The notes beneath the pieces were generated by a model, which saw nothing but the letters and a program-made list of their open reading frames with translations, made no database searches and was not told the origin of the DNA. From Burkholderiaceae bacterium 16 (GTDB lineage Bacteria > Pseudomonadota > Gammaproteobacteria > Burkholderiales > Burkholderiaceae), in contig JYOD01000026.1 in the NCBI GenBank assembly GCA_000955785.1, positions 62,001 to 126,000 of the forward strand: a stretch of 64,000 nucleotides of DNA. The letters run 5' to 3'. Shown piece after piece: positions 8,597 to 15,357 of this stretch (positions are counted from its first letter, which is position 1; each line of letters opens with the position of its first letter). The position numbers were made by a program, and so were the translations under genes.

Positions 8597-9274
8597 TTAA
8601 TTTTTGTAACTTCTTGCGCGGGGGCGTGGATGGCGCCGCGGGCCTTGCGGATTCGCTGCCCCGCCCGCGCGCGTACGGCGCACCGGTGCGTTGGTACGTG
8701 GCGCCGCGACAGCGTCCAGGCCGAGCATCGCGGGATCGATCTCGCACCACTGCCCAGGCGCGAGTCCGAGCGTGCGCAGGTCCAGCGCGCCGATCTGCAC
8801 GCGCAACAGGCGCAAAGTGGGGAAGCCCACGGCTGCCGTCATGCGCCGTACCTGGCGGTTTTTACCCTCGCGGATTTCGATTTCCAGCCATTGGGTTGGA
8901 ATGGCTGCGCGAAACCGCACCGGAGGATTGCGCGGCCAGAGGAAGCCGGGTTCATCGATGCAATGTGCTCGCGCCGGCAGCGTGCGGAAGTCGCCGAGAT
9001 CGACTCCGCCGCGCAGGCGCGCGAGCGCGGCTTCGTCCGGTCTGTTTTCCACCTGCGCCAGATAGGTCTTCGGCAGCTTGTGGTGCGGGTCGGCAATGCG
9101 CGCCTGCAGGGCGCCGTCGTCGGTCAGCAGCAGCAAGCCTTCGCTGTCGGCATCGAGCCGTCCCGCCGGATACACGCCGGGGCGTTGCACGCAGTCGGCG
9201 AGCGTAGGGCGCGTAGGGTGCGCGGAGAACTGGCTCATGGTGCCGAAGGGTTTGTTCAGGGCAATCAGCGTCAT
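8597..9274 (-). CDS. rluE: RluE-type 23S rRNA pseudouridine synthase
   Basis: The enzyme isomerises a uridine of 23S rRNA (position 2457 in E. coli numbering, from family knowledge). The 225-residue product starts MTLIALNKPFGTMSQFS and carries the RsuA-family catalytic motif GRLDADSEGLLLLTDDG, with the catalytic Asp at residue 41, then KTYLAQVE and the RNA-binding segment REGKNRQVRRMTAAVGFPTLRL near the C-terminus. The last 35 residues are a basic, disordered-looking tail. An upstream in-frame ATG (9304) would add MPTPTRFPPL; the shorter start is preferred because it matches the family. It is divergent from icd. Confidence 0.88.
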   Translation of the reverse strand: MTLIALNKPFGTMSQFSAHPTRPTLADCVQRPGVYPAGRLDADSEGLLLLTDDGALQARIADPHHKLPKTYLAQVENRPDEAALARLRGGVDLGDFRTLPARAHCIDEPGFLWPRNPPVRFRAAIPTQWLEIEIREGKNRQVRRMTAAVGFPTLRLLRVQIGALDLRTLGLAPGQWCEIDPAMLGLDAVAAPRTNAPVRRTRAGGAANPQGPRRHPRPRARSYKN

Positions 9275-9612
9275 CAGGGGCGGGAAGCGAGTCGGGGTAG
9301 GCAACGCCTGGGGCCGTGCCGATGGCCGGGCCCCAGGGCATCACGGGCGCCAGTATGCCGCAGCCCGCGTGGCGGCACGGGTTCCGGCAGGATAGCGGAT
9401 CATGAAATTTTGCTGCATAATACAAAACGGTCTTGTGTCTTATATAAGACTGAACTGCCTCTGACGCTTGGCTGGGCAGGCGGCGTGTGTTGCGGTGCGG
9501 CATCGTAACCGCATCGAACCCCGCTAAAATGCCCGCGCGCCACTCACATCTCGCCGTCCGGTCACGAACCTGGGCGGCACGTTACGAACCCCCGTTCCGT
9601 ACTGGAGACGTC
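9275..9612. other. Intergenic region between rluE and icd
   Basis: This 338-base stretch holds no supported gene. It contains an AT-rich island (9401-9450) with a CATAAT hexamer at 9416-9421 and a perfect 14-base palindrome at 9437-9450. A second possible -10 (TAAAAT near 9525) lies closer to icd. I could not choose one icd promoter with confidence. Confidence 0.5.
9437..9450. promoter_or_regulatory. Palindromic operator candidate GTCTTATATAAGAC upstream of icd
   Basis: GTCTTATATAAGAC is a perfect 14-base palindrome about 160 bases upstream of the icd start. Its 12-base core is identical to the palindrome at 2858-2869 between the DUF3579 gene and argF. If CATAAT (9416-9421) is a -10 box, the palindrome covers the first transcribed bases, a position suited to repression. 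Confidence 0.55.
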
Positions 9613-10863
9613 ATGTATCAACACATCAAGGTGCCGGCCGGCGAGAAGATCTCGGTCAACCAGGATTTTTCGCTGAATGTTCCGGACAATCCAATCATCC
9701 CTTTCATCGAAGGCGACGGTACGGGACTGGATATCACCCCCGTGATGATCAAGGTGGTCGACGCTGCCGTGGCCAAGGCCTACGCCGGCAAGCGCAAGAT
9801 CTCCTGGATGGAGATCTATGCTGGCGAGAAGTCGACCAAGGTATATGGCCCCGATGTGTGGCTGCCTGACGAAACCCTTGAAGTCCTGAAGGAATACGTG
9901 GTGTCGATCAAGGGCCCGCTGACCACGCCGGTCGGTGGCGGCATCCGTTCGCTCAACGTCGCATTGCGCCAGCAACTCGACCTGTACGTCTGCCTGCGCC
10001 CGGTGGCTTACTTCAAGGGCGTGCCCTCGCCGGTGCGCGAACCGCAAAAAATCGACATGGTGATCTTCCGCGAGAACTCGGAAGACATCTACGCCGGCAT
10101 CGAGTGGGAAGCGGAAAGCGACCAGGCCAAGAAGCTGATCGCCTTCCTGCAGAACGAAATGGGCGTGAAGAAGATCCGTTTCCCGGACACCTCGGGCATC
10201 GGCGTCAAGCCAGTTTCCAAGCAAGGCACGAAGCGCCTGGTGCGCAAGGCCATCCAGTATGCGATCGACAACGACAAGCCGTCGGTGACCATCGTGCACA
10301 AGGGCAACATCATGAAGTTCACCGAAGGTGGCTTCCGTGACTGGGCCTACGAGCTGGCTCAGCAGGAATTCGGTGCCGAACTGATCGACGGTGGCCCGTG
10401 GTGCAAGTTCAAGAATCCGAAGACCGGCAAGGAAATCGTGATCAAGGACGCCATCGCCGACGCGTTCCTGCAGCAGATCCTGCTGCGCCCGGCGGAGTAT
10501 TCGGTCATCGCGACGCTGAACCTGAACGGCGACTACATCTCCGACGCGCTGGCAGCGCAGGTTGGCGGCATCGGCATTGCCCCGGGAGCCAACCTGTCCG
10601 ATTCCGTGGCCATGTTCGAAGCCACCCATGGCACCGCGCCGAAGTACGCCGGCAAGGACTACGTGAACCCGGGTTCCGAAATCCTCTCCGCCGAAATGAT
10701 GCTGCGCCACATGGGCTGGACCGAAGCCGCCAACCTGATCATCTCGTCGATGGAGAAGTCCATTCTGTCGAAGAAGGTCACGTATGACTTCGCCCGCCTG
10801 CTCGAAGGTGCGACGCAGGTGTCGTGCTCGGGCTTTGGGCAGGTGATGATCGACAATATGTAA
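9613..10863 (+). CDS. icd: NADP-dependent isocitrate dehydrogenase
   Basis: The enzyme oxidatively decarboxylates isocitrate to 2-oxoglutarate in the TCA cycle. The 416-residue product has [13 protein letters not shown], placing a serine at residue 113, the same position as the kinase-phosphatase-regulated serine of E. coli Icd, then [17 protein letters not shown] and the NADP-site segment [15 protein letters not shown]. The size matches E. coli. The frame is open from 9487, but the ATG at 9613 with GGAGA at 9604-9608 gives the standard start [14 protein letters not shown] strong terminator follows. The palindrome upstream is a possible operator. Whether an AceK kinase acts on it cannot be seen here. 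Confidence 0.97.
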   Translation: MYQHIKVPAGEKISVNQDFSLNVPDNPIIPFIEGDGTGLDITPVMIKVVDAAVAKAYAGKRKISWMEIYAGEKSTKVYGPDVWLPDETLEVLKEYVVSIKGPLTTPVGGGIRSLNVALRQQLDLYVCLRPVAYFKGVPSPVREPQKIDMVIFRENSEDIYAGIEWEAESDQAKKLIAFLQNEMGVKKIRFPDTSGIGVKPVSKQGTKRLVRKAIQYAIDNDKPSVTIVHKGNIMKFTEGGFRDWAYELAQQEFGAELIDGGPWCKFKNPKTGKEIVIKDAIADAFLQQILLRPAEYSVIATLNLNGDYISDALAAQVGGIGIAPGANLSDSVAMFEATHGTAPKYAGKDYVNPGSEILSAEMMLRHMGWTEAANLIISSMEKSILSKKVTYDFARLLEGATQVSCSGFGQVMIDNM

Positions 10864-10897
10864 GCGCAGATCAGGCCGTCTCAGCCTGAACCGAAAA

Positions 10898-10930
10898 CCC
10901 CGGCGACTCAAAGGTCGCCGGGGTTTTTTT
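10898..10930 (+). terminator. icd terminator
   Basis: CCCCGGCGAC (10898-10907), a six-base loop and GTCGCCGGGG (10914-10923) are followed by seven T residues. It is a textbook intrinsic terminator 35 bases after the icd stop. Confidence 0.9.
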
Positions 10931-11031
10931 CATCCCGAATCAGGACGTACTGCGCGGCAAGCGGACCCAGATCGACATGGAAAAAGCACGAATGGGACAC
11001 ATAACGAAAATGCTCACAGCACGTGCAGAAA

Positions 11032-11094
11032 TGTCCGATTGATTTTGGTGCTGTTTTGCGCACAAATAGGGGGGCGCCAAACGCCTATCGGACA
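11032..11094. repeat. Inverted repeat upstream of the PAAR gene
   Basis: TGTCCGAT at 11032-11039 is repeated in inverse as ATCGGACA at 11087-11094, 47 bases apart, in the leader of the PAAR gene. The same TGTCCGAT recurs in direct orientation at 12597-12604, just past the end of the cassette. Eight-base matches over this distance could be chance. Confidence 0.35.
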
Positions 11095-11154
11095 AACCCA
11101 CGGAGACCCTATGCAGAACGAGACTCGGCCCACCGCCATCGCGGAGGCCTCGCC

Positions 11155-11628
11155 ATGATGCGAAGATTTGCCGTCGTCGGGGACGCACTGAAAGACGGCG
11201 GGAAGATCCTCCCGTACTCGGGCCGCACGTGCACCTTTGGTGACGCGAGCCACCAAGCCGCATTGATCGGTGGTCAGGCTTACTGCGAAGCCTGCAAGAG
11301 CGTTGGCATCATTGCCAAGGCTGGCGGCCCGCGCCGAATGAACTTCATGGGCGAGGTCGCGCTAGATGGGGATGTGGTGCTCTGCAAGTGCCCAGCGCCG
11401 CAGCGCATCGTCGCCACGCTTGCCGGCAACGCCTCGTACGAGGATGGAGCGGCGAGCGCGGCGGCGGTGTCTCGAGCGTCGATGGCCGCTGCGCCGGAGT
11501 ACGCAATGGAGAAGCGAACCGACGAGGCATTCGCATCGGATGAGGCCAAAGATACCGAGCGAATCTGCCCCAACATGACGAATGCTGAGTTTCGCGCCCA
11601 CATATGGGCTTGCGCGATGAGGCGCTGA
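11155..11628 (+). pseudogene. PAAR-domain N-terminal part of a broken PAAR-M35 effector
   Basis: PAAR proteins cap the VgrG spike of type VI secretion systems and carry toxic C-terminal domains. The frame starts at 11155 or 11158 (two adjacent ATGs, with GGAGG at 11143-11147) and begins MMRRFAVVGDALKDGGKILP. Residues about 5-85 look like a PAAR fold: GDALKDGGKI, YCEACKSVGIIAKAGGPRR and DVVLCKCPAPQRIVA, with the paired cysteines seen in such proteins. The following linker ends ICPNMTNAEFRAH, which in relatives continues directly into the M35 peptidase, but here the frame runs into a stop at 11628. The peptidase continues in the next frame, which indicates a frameshift near 11600. Confidence 0.7.
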
Positions 11629-12077
11629 CTCTCGTGGCGAACCGGCTGGCCGAGCTCAACCGCTGGTCACCTGCTGATGCCAGGTGGTTCCTGCTCTGGT
11701 TTGGGACTACCGAGCGCACGGCCGGCGTTGCGATGGCATCCGGCCTGGCGCGGATGAAAGCGGTACTTGCCGCGCTCACGCCGACCAATTTCATCCGGTA
11801 TTCCGCCGAGTCAATGCGCGCCGTTGGGTGTGTCTCGCGGGAGAATAGTCCCGGCGCTGTCGCAGAGGTCTGCGCACCGGACACTGCCACGCACACCATT
11901 GCGATTCGCCTCGACTTCTGTACGCTGCGTGCGCGCCATCCCCGGTTCGACTCGCAGCTGCTGACGGTAGTGCACGAGATTTCCCACTTTACCGACGTTT
12001 TCAGCTCTCGTGACCACTGGTATTCCACCCATAACGCCAAGGATCGTGCAGGCATCCAAGGATGCAAGGACAATTGA
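11604..12077 (+). pseudogene. M35-type metallopeptidase domain, out of frame with the PAAR part
   Basis: This frame encodes a deuterolysin-like (M35, aspzincin) zinc peptidase domain. It has RDEALTLVANRLAELNRW at its start, the segment EVCAPDTATHTIAI in the middle, and the zinc motif HEISH at 11973-11987, followed by FTDVFSSRDHWYS, whose Asp (12012-12014) is the probable third zinc ligand. The domain has no start or ribosome-binding site of its own and is the expected continuation of the PAAR protein one frame over. It is interrupted again near 12030-12060: the frame reaches a stop at 12077, while the conserved end of the domain, ENADNIAGYVV, appears in the original PAAR frame. Two compensating frameshifts would therefore explain the locus. 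Confidence 0.66.
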
Positions 12078-12552
12078 GAATGCTGACAACATCGCGGGCT
12101 ATGTCGTTGCCGGGGCCGCCTTCCTTCTGGGATGCCTGGCGCAGCAGGCCGCGCTCCGGTGCAGTCCGGTACGTGGGCTGGATCTGTCCTTTGCCAATGA
12201 GTCCGCGGCATTGGATGCCGCAGGGGCTTTGCGCCTGGGCGGCTGGGTGGCTGACCTGAAGGCAGCATTTCCGAACTACGAAAGCTTCTCCGTTCTCGGC
12301 CACGCTGACGCATCCGAGCGGGGAGGCAAGCGATTGGCGGCGGAGCGAGCGACTACCGTTCGCCGCTTCCTCACCGACCGCGGCTTCAGGGCGGATCGCG
12401 TCCATGCCGAGCAGCTAGGCGCTTCCTACAACGTGCCGATTCAGGGGCAACCGACCCGCGCTGTTGCCATTGACTTCCTGCCGGCCTGCCCGCACCAGTG
12501 CCGTACCTTGCCCAGCCACAGGACAGAGGATAAAGGGCTGCCAATGCCATAA
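12010..12552 (+). pseudogene. End of M35 domain joined to an OmpA-like tail
   Basis: Back in the PAAR frame, this region reads KDARTIENADNIAGYVV, the typical end of bacterial M35 domains, and runs on without a stop into AGAAFLLGCLAQQAAL, a hydrophobic stretch with a lipobox-like LLGC, and then about 90 residues that resemble an OmpA C-terminal peptidoglycan-binding domain (YESFSVLGHADASERGGKR, LAAERATTVRRFLTDRGFR). Either the effector ends in an OmpA-like module, or a downstream lipoprotein gene lost its start and was fused to the effector end. No good internal start or ribosome-binding site is visible before the hydrophobic stretch. The product ends at 12552, past the OmpA-like part. Confidence 0.5.
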
Positions 12553-12708
12553 GCAGGCACCGCCCTGATAGAAGGGATGCGGGCAACCGATACCGTGTCC
12601 GATACTGGCCCCGGGCGGTTCCGCGACCCGCCCGCTACCACTTCAAGCCCCTAACCATCCCGGCCAGGGACTTTTCTTTGTGGGGTAACAGGCTTTTTCA
12701 TTGGGCCC

Positions 12709-12750
12709 TTGAATTCGGGGAATTGATTAACTAAATTGTTAAATATTAAC
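12709..12750 (+). promoter_or_regulatory. Promoter and TTAAC-type operators of the VOC-arsR-SRPBCC operon
   Basis: TTGAAT (12709-12714) and TAAATT (12732-12737) are 17 bases apart. The -10 box is framed by the inverted pair TTAAC (12727-12731) and GTTAA (12738-12742), and GTTAA is followed after ATA by TTAAC (12746-12750). These alternating half-sites over the -10 and start region suit binding of the ArsR-type repressor encoded second in the operon. Confidence 0.5.
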
Positions 12751-12772
12751 GAAATCGTGTAAGGAGACCGAG

Positions 12773-13234
12773 ATGGAAGATCAGTTCCGGCGTGCCACCT
12801 TCGGCACAGCGCTCTACTATCAGGACCCGCTGGCCGCGTTGGACTGGCTGGAGCAGGCGTTCGGTTTCGAGCGGGCGATGGTGATCACCGACGGCGATGG
12901 CCGGCTGGTGCATTCGGAGATGCGCTTCGGCGAGGGCTACATCATGATCGGGAGCGCCTGGACGGATTACACCGTCAGTCCCGCCAGCGTTGGCGGCAAG
13001 AACACGCAGTCCCTTCATGTTCATCTGCACGATGGCCTCGACGCCCACTGCGCGCGGGCGCGAGCGGCCGGCGCGGAAGTCGTGCGCGAGCCGGCTGACC
13101 AGTTCTATGGCGACCGTGTCTATGCCGCCAGGGATCCCGAAGGCCATGTGTGGACCTTTGGCCAGACCGTACGCAAGGTCACGCGGGAGCAGGCCGAGCA
13201 GGCCAGCGGCCTGCGCATTGAAGGCTGGACGTAG
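12773..13234 (+). CDS. VOC (glyoxalase/bleomycin-resistance-like) protein
   Basis: The substrate is unknown. The 153-residue protein starts MEDQFRRATFGTALYYQDP and has one vicinal-oxygen-chelate fold: a first half with ALDWLEQAFGFERAMVITD and a second half with SLHVHLHDGLDAHCARARAAGAEVV and FYGDRVYAARDPEGHVWTFGQ, the last typical of this subgroup. It has AAGGAG at 12760-12765 before the ATG. It is the first gene of a three-gene operon with an ArsR regulator, two bases downstream, and an SRPBCC protein. This VOC-ArsR-SRPBCC set recurs in many proteobacteria; a role in modifying or sequestering a small organic compound is possible but unproven. Confidence 0.85.
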   Translation: MEDQFRRATFGTALYYQDPLAALDWLEQAFGFERAMVITDGDGRLVHSEMRFGEGYIMIGSAWTDYTVSPASVGGKNTQSLHVHLHDGLDAHCARARAAGAEVVREPADQFYGDRVYAARDPEGHVWTFGQTVRKVTREQAEQASGLRIEGWT

Positions 13235-13236
13235 AC

Positions 13237-13584
13237 GTGGGTGGAAGTGCCGTTGCTTCGCTTGACCGCACCCTGGCGGCGCTGGCCGATCCCAGCCGGC
13301 GCCAGGTAGTGGATTTGTTGCGCGAGCGGCCAATGCGCGCCGGCGAGATTGCGCGGGCCACCGGCCTCAGTCCGCAGGCGATGAGCCGGCATCTGCGGGT
13401 GCTCAAGGCGGGCGCGCTGATCGAAGAATCCCATCAGTCGCCACCGGGCTTCGATGCCCGCGTGCGCATCTATGCCCTGCGGGCAGGGCCGATGAGCGAA
13501 CTCAAGGCCTGGCTGGAGCAGACAGAGCAGCTCTGGGCGGAGCAACTCACGGCCTTCAAGGCCCATCTGGAGGCCGGAGAATGA
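13237..13584 (+). CDS. ArsR-family transcriptional regulator
   Basis: This is a probable autorepressor of its operon. The 115-residue winged-helix protein reads LDRTLAALADPSRRQVVDLL in its first helices and RAGEIARATGLSPQAMSRHL, followed by RVLKAGALIEES, as the recognition helix and wing. No cysteine metal-binding pair (ELCVCDL) is present, so it is unlikely to be a metal sensor; it belongs to the SdpR-like branch that travels with SRPBCC proteins. Translation starts at a GTG (13237) two bases after the VOC stop, and the end overlaps the next gene by an ATGA. The alternating TTAAC half-sites upstream of the operon are a candidate binding region. Confidence 0.85.
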   Translation: MGGSAVASLDRTLAALADPSRRQVVDLLRERPMRAGEIARATGLSPQAMSRHLRVLKAGALIEESHQSPPGFDARVRIYALRAGPMSELKAWLEQTEQLWAEQLTAFKAHLEAGE

Positions 13585-14072
13585 GCGCGTGCGTGCAGGT
13601 TTCCTTGCGGGTGACGGCTACGCCGCAGCGCGCTTTCGAGGTGTTCACCCGCGATATCGCACTGTGGTGGCGCCCCAATATGCTGTTCCAGGTCGGGCCA
13701 GGCAGGCCCGGCGTGCTGTCGTTCGAACCGGGCGAGGGCGGCCGGCTGGTCGAGACATGCCGCGATGGATCGGTATTCGAGATTGGCACCATCACGGCCT
13801 GGGAGCCGGGCGTGCGGCTGGCCTTTGGCTGGCGGCAGGCGAACTTCGGGCCGGACCAGGCCACCGAGGTCGAGGTCAGTTTCACCGCGGTGGGCGATCA
13901 GACCAGGGTCACCGTCGAACATCGCGGCTGGAACAGCGTGCCGCAAGGGCATGTGGCGCGCCACGGCTTCCCGGAAGGCATATTTCTGCAGCGGAATGGG
14001 GAGTGGTGGCAGGCATTGCTGGCAGCCTACCGGGGGCAGGTGGCGCGCCCGGATGCCGCGTCCAGGCCATGA
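13581..14072 (+). CDS. SRPBCC (AHSA1-like) domain protein
   Basis: The 163-residue product has the START/AHSA1-like fold that binds hydrophobic ligands in a deep pocket: VSLRVTATPQRAFEVFTRDI at the start, GGRLVETCRDGSVFEIGTI in the middle and the late segment TRVTVEHRGWNSVP. No catalytic activity can be inferred. The start overlaps the ArsR stop by ATGA, showing translational coupling. It is the last gene of the VOC-ArsR-SRPBCC operon and is followed by a terminator shared with the convergent cold-shock gene. Confidence 0.83.
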   Translation: MSACVQVSLRVTATPQRAFEVFTRDIALWWRPNMLFQVGPGRPGVLSFEPGEGGRLVETCRDGSVFEIGTITAWEPGVRLAFGWRQANFGPDQATEVEVSFTAVGDQTRVTVEHRGWNSVPQGHVARHGFPEGIFLQRNGEWWQALLAAYRGQVARPDAASRP

Positions 14073-14112
14073 GGACGGACAGTACCCGATGCCATCCCGC
14101 AAATCGACAAAC

Positions 14113-14145
14113 AAAAAGCCCGGCATTGACCTGACCGGGCTTTTT
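14113..14145. terminator. Bidirectional terminator after the SRPBCC gene
   Basis: AAAAAGCCCGG and CCGGGCTTTTT form a stem with an 11-base loop and have T-runs on both strands. It separates the SRPBCC operon from the convergent cold-shock gene. Confidence 0.8.
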
Positions 14146-14320
14146 GTCGGATGCGCTACGTGCTGCTGTTCAGCTTGCTGGTCTGGACATGGCGCGCTGG
14201 CTATGGAGGCCAGGCGATGTCCGGGGGGCGGCAGGCCGATCCCGTTCCGGGGATGATTCCCCCGCATCCTGTCGTGACCGCCTCAAGCTCTGTCGGCTGG
14301 TGCGGCCGCGCACCTTGTCC

Positions 14321-14527
14321 TCAGGCGCCGTCCTGGATATTGGTGGCTTGTTTGCCCTTGGGACCCTGGATGATTTCGAAGGACACGCGCTGACCCTCTT
14401 TCAGGGTCTTGAAGCCACTCATCTGGATGGCCGAAAAGTGCGCAAACAGCTCTTCTTCGCCGTCGTCCGGCTTGATGAACCCAAAGCCCTTGGCGTCATT
14501 GAACCATTTGACGATACCGCTTGCCAT
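14321..14527 (-). CDS. Cold-shock protein (CspA family)
   Basis: This is a small single-stranded nucleic-acid-binding chaperone that melts RNA structure. The 68-residue product starts [20 protein letters not shown], containing the RNP1 motif KGFGFI, followed by [20 protein letters not shown] with the RNP2-like FAHFSAI and [19 protein letters not shown]. The length and sequence are standard for the CspA family. The ATG at 14527 is preceded on the minus strand by GGGGGAG. A promoter at 14812-14784 would give a leader of about 250 bases, as in known cold-inducible csp genes. The frame extends upstream on the same strand but without family similarity. Confidence 0.95.
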   Translation of the reverse strand: MASGIVKWFNDAKGFGFIKPDDGEEELFAHFSAIQMSGFKTLKEGQRVSFEIIQGPKGKQATNIQDGA

Positions 14528-14783
14528 AAACTCCCCCAACAAAAAAAGCACGATACGAGCGGGGGAAAGCGCCGCGGCCAGCCGGGTGCCCGGCGCGCGT
14601 GGCCATGCGCTCCAGTCCGGTGGAACCGGACCGGGCACGATGACACGACTTTGCGGACACCGCGTGGCGGCCAGTTTTATGTGCTGACTCGCCGCCGCCG
14701 GATTCGTGGGCCTCCCTGCTCACGGATCACCCAGGTCCGGCTTATTGCTTTGGCTCGCGTAACCAGACGTGAATGTGCGAACG

Positions 14784-14812
14784 ATTCTTCTGTCAAACCT
14801 GCGCACTGTCAA
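14784..14812 (-). promoter_or_regulatory. Cold-shock gene promoter
   Basis: On the minus strand a perfect -35 TTGACA (14812-14807) and AAGAAT (14789-14784) are 17 bases apart. The start of transcription would be near 14777, leaving a leader of about 250 bases before the ATG at 14527. Confidence 0.55.
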
Positions 14813-14996
14813 GTTGGCAGATTCCCCACTCCCGGTAGGGTGTGGCGGGAAAGGAACGGCTGTAGATGGTATTTTGGAGGGGAGGGCTGCACAGCAACTG
14901 CGTCTAGCCCAAGAGGTGAACCCGGATGCCTTCGGCATCTCCGGAATTTGGATGGCCGCTGCATCGGCCTCTTGAATCCGGCGTCTTTTCCCCAAA

Positions 14997-15024
14997 TTGC
15001 AGAGTTGTGCGTAAGGGTTAGAAT
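14997..15024 (+). promoter_or_regulatory. clpS promoter abutting the start codon
   Basis: TTGCAG (14997-15002) and TAGAAT (15019-15024) are 16 bases apart, and only AAAGCC separates the -10 box from the clpS ATG at 15031. The predicted mRNA would start at or next to the ATG, and no ribosome-binding site is visible. Confidence 0.5.
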
Positions 15025-15030
15025 AAAGCC

Positions 15031-15357
15031 ATGGCTACACGGCTGGCAAATGTCCCACAACGCGAAGCAGGCACCGTACTGGAGCGGAAAGAGCAGGCGC
15101 TCAAACCGCCCGCCATGTACAAGGTGTTGCTGCTGAATGACGACTTCACCCCGATGGAGTTCGTCGTGATGATCCTGCAGCAGTATTTCAGCAGGGACCG
15201 GGAGACGGCGACGCAGATCATGCTCACCGTCCACCGGGAAGGTAAGGGGGTCTGCGGTATCTATACCAGGGATATCGCGGCGACGAAGGTCGAGCTGGTG
15301 TCAACCCACGCACGGCAGGCGGGTCATCCGTTGCAATGCGTGATGGAGGAAGCATGA
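15031..15357 (+). CDS. clpS: ATP-dependent Clp protease adaptor ClpS
   Basis: ClpS delivers N-end-rule substrates to ClpAP. The 108-residue product has a disordered N-terminus of about 28 residues, then the core [20 protein letters not shown], where the NDD segment forms part of the substrate pocket, [21 protein letters not shown], and [13 protein letters not shown], ending at a conserved segment that contacts ClpA. It overlaps clpA by an ATGA, the usual clpS-clpA arrangement. No Shine-Dalgarno sequence precedes the ATG, and the best promoter abuts it, so a leaderless mRNA is possible. An internal start at the methionine before YKVLLL is an alternative. Confidence 0.94.
   Translation: MATRLANVPQREAGTVLERKEQALKPPAMYKVLLLNDDFTPMEFVVMILQQYFSRDRETATQIMLTVHREGKGVCGIYTRDIAATKVELVSTHARQAGHPLQCVMEEA

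Larger units (their letters stand above)
14528..15030. other. Divergent control region between the cold-shock gene and clpS
   Basis: This gap of about 500 bases has no gene I can support. It holds a minus-strand promoter for the cold-shock gene (14812-14784) with its long leader, a plus-strand promoter abutting clpS, and a small perfect hairpin, GATGCC-TTC-GGCATC, at 14925-14939 that is extended by flanking CCGG pairs (14922-14944). A 68-codon frame at 14769-14975 has no recognisable features. Confidence 0.5.

Noticed and set aside
13237..13584. The ArsR-family regulator as a metal or arsenic sensor
   Set aside because: The metal-binding cysteine motif of ArsR/SmtB sensors is absent, and the neighbours are ligand-binding-fold proteins rather than metal-resistance genes.
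14769..14975. A 68-codon frame between the cold-shock gene and clpS
   Set aside because: It has no ribosome-binding site, overlaps the opposing promoter elements and has no recognisable motif.
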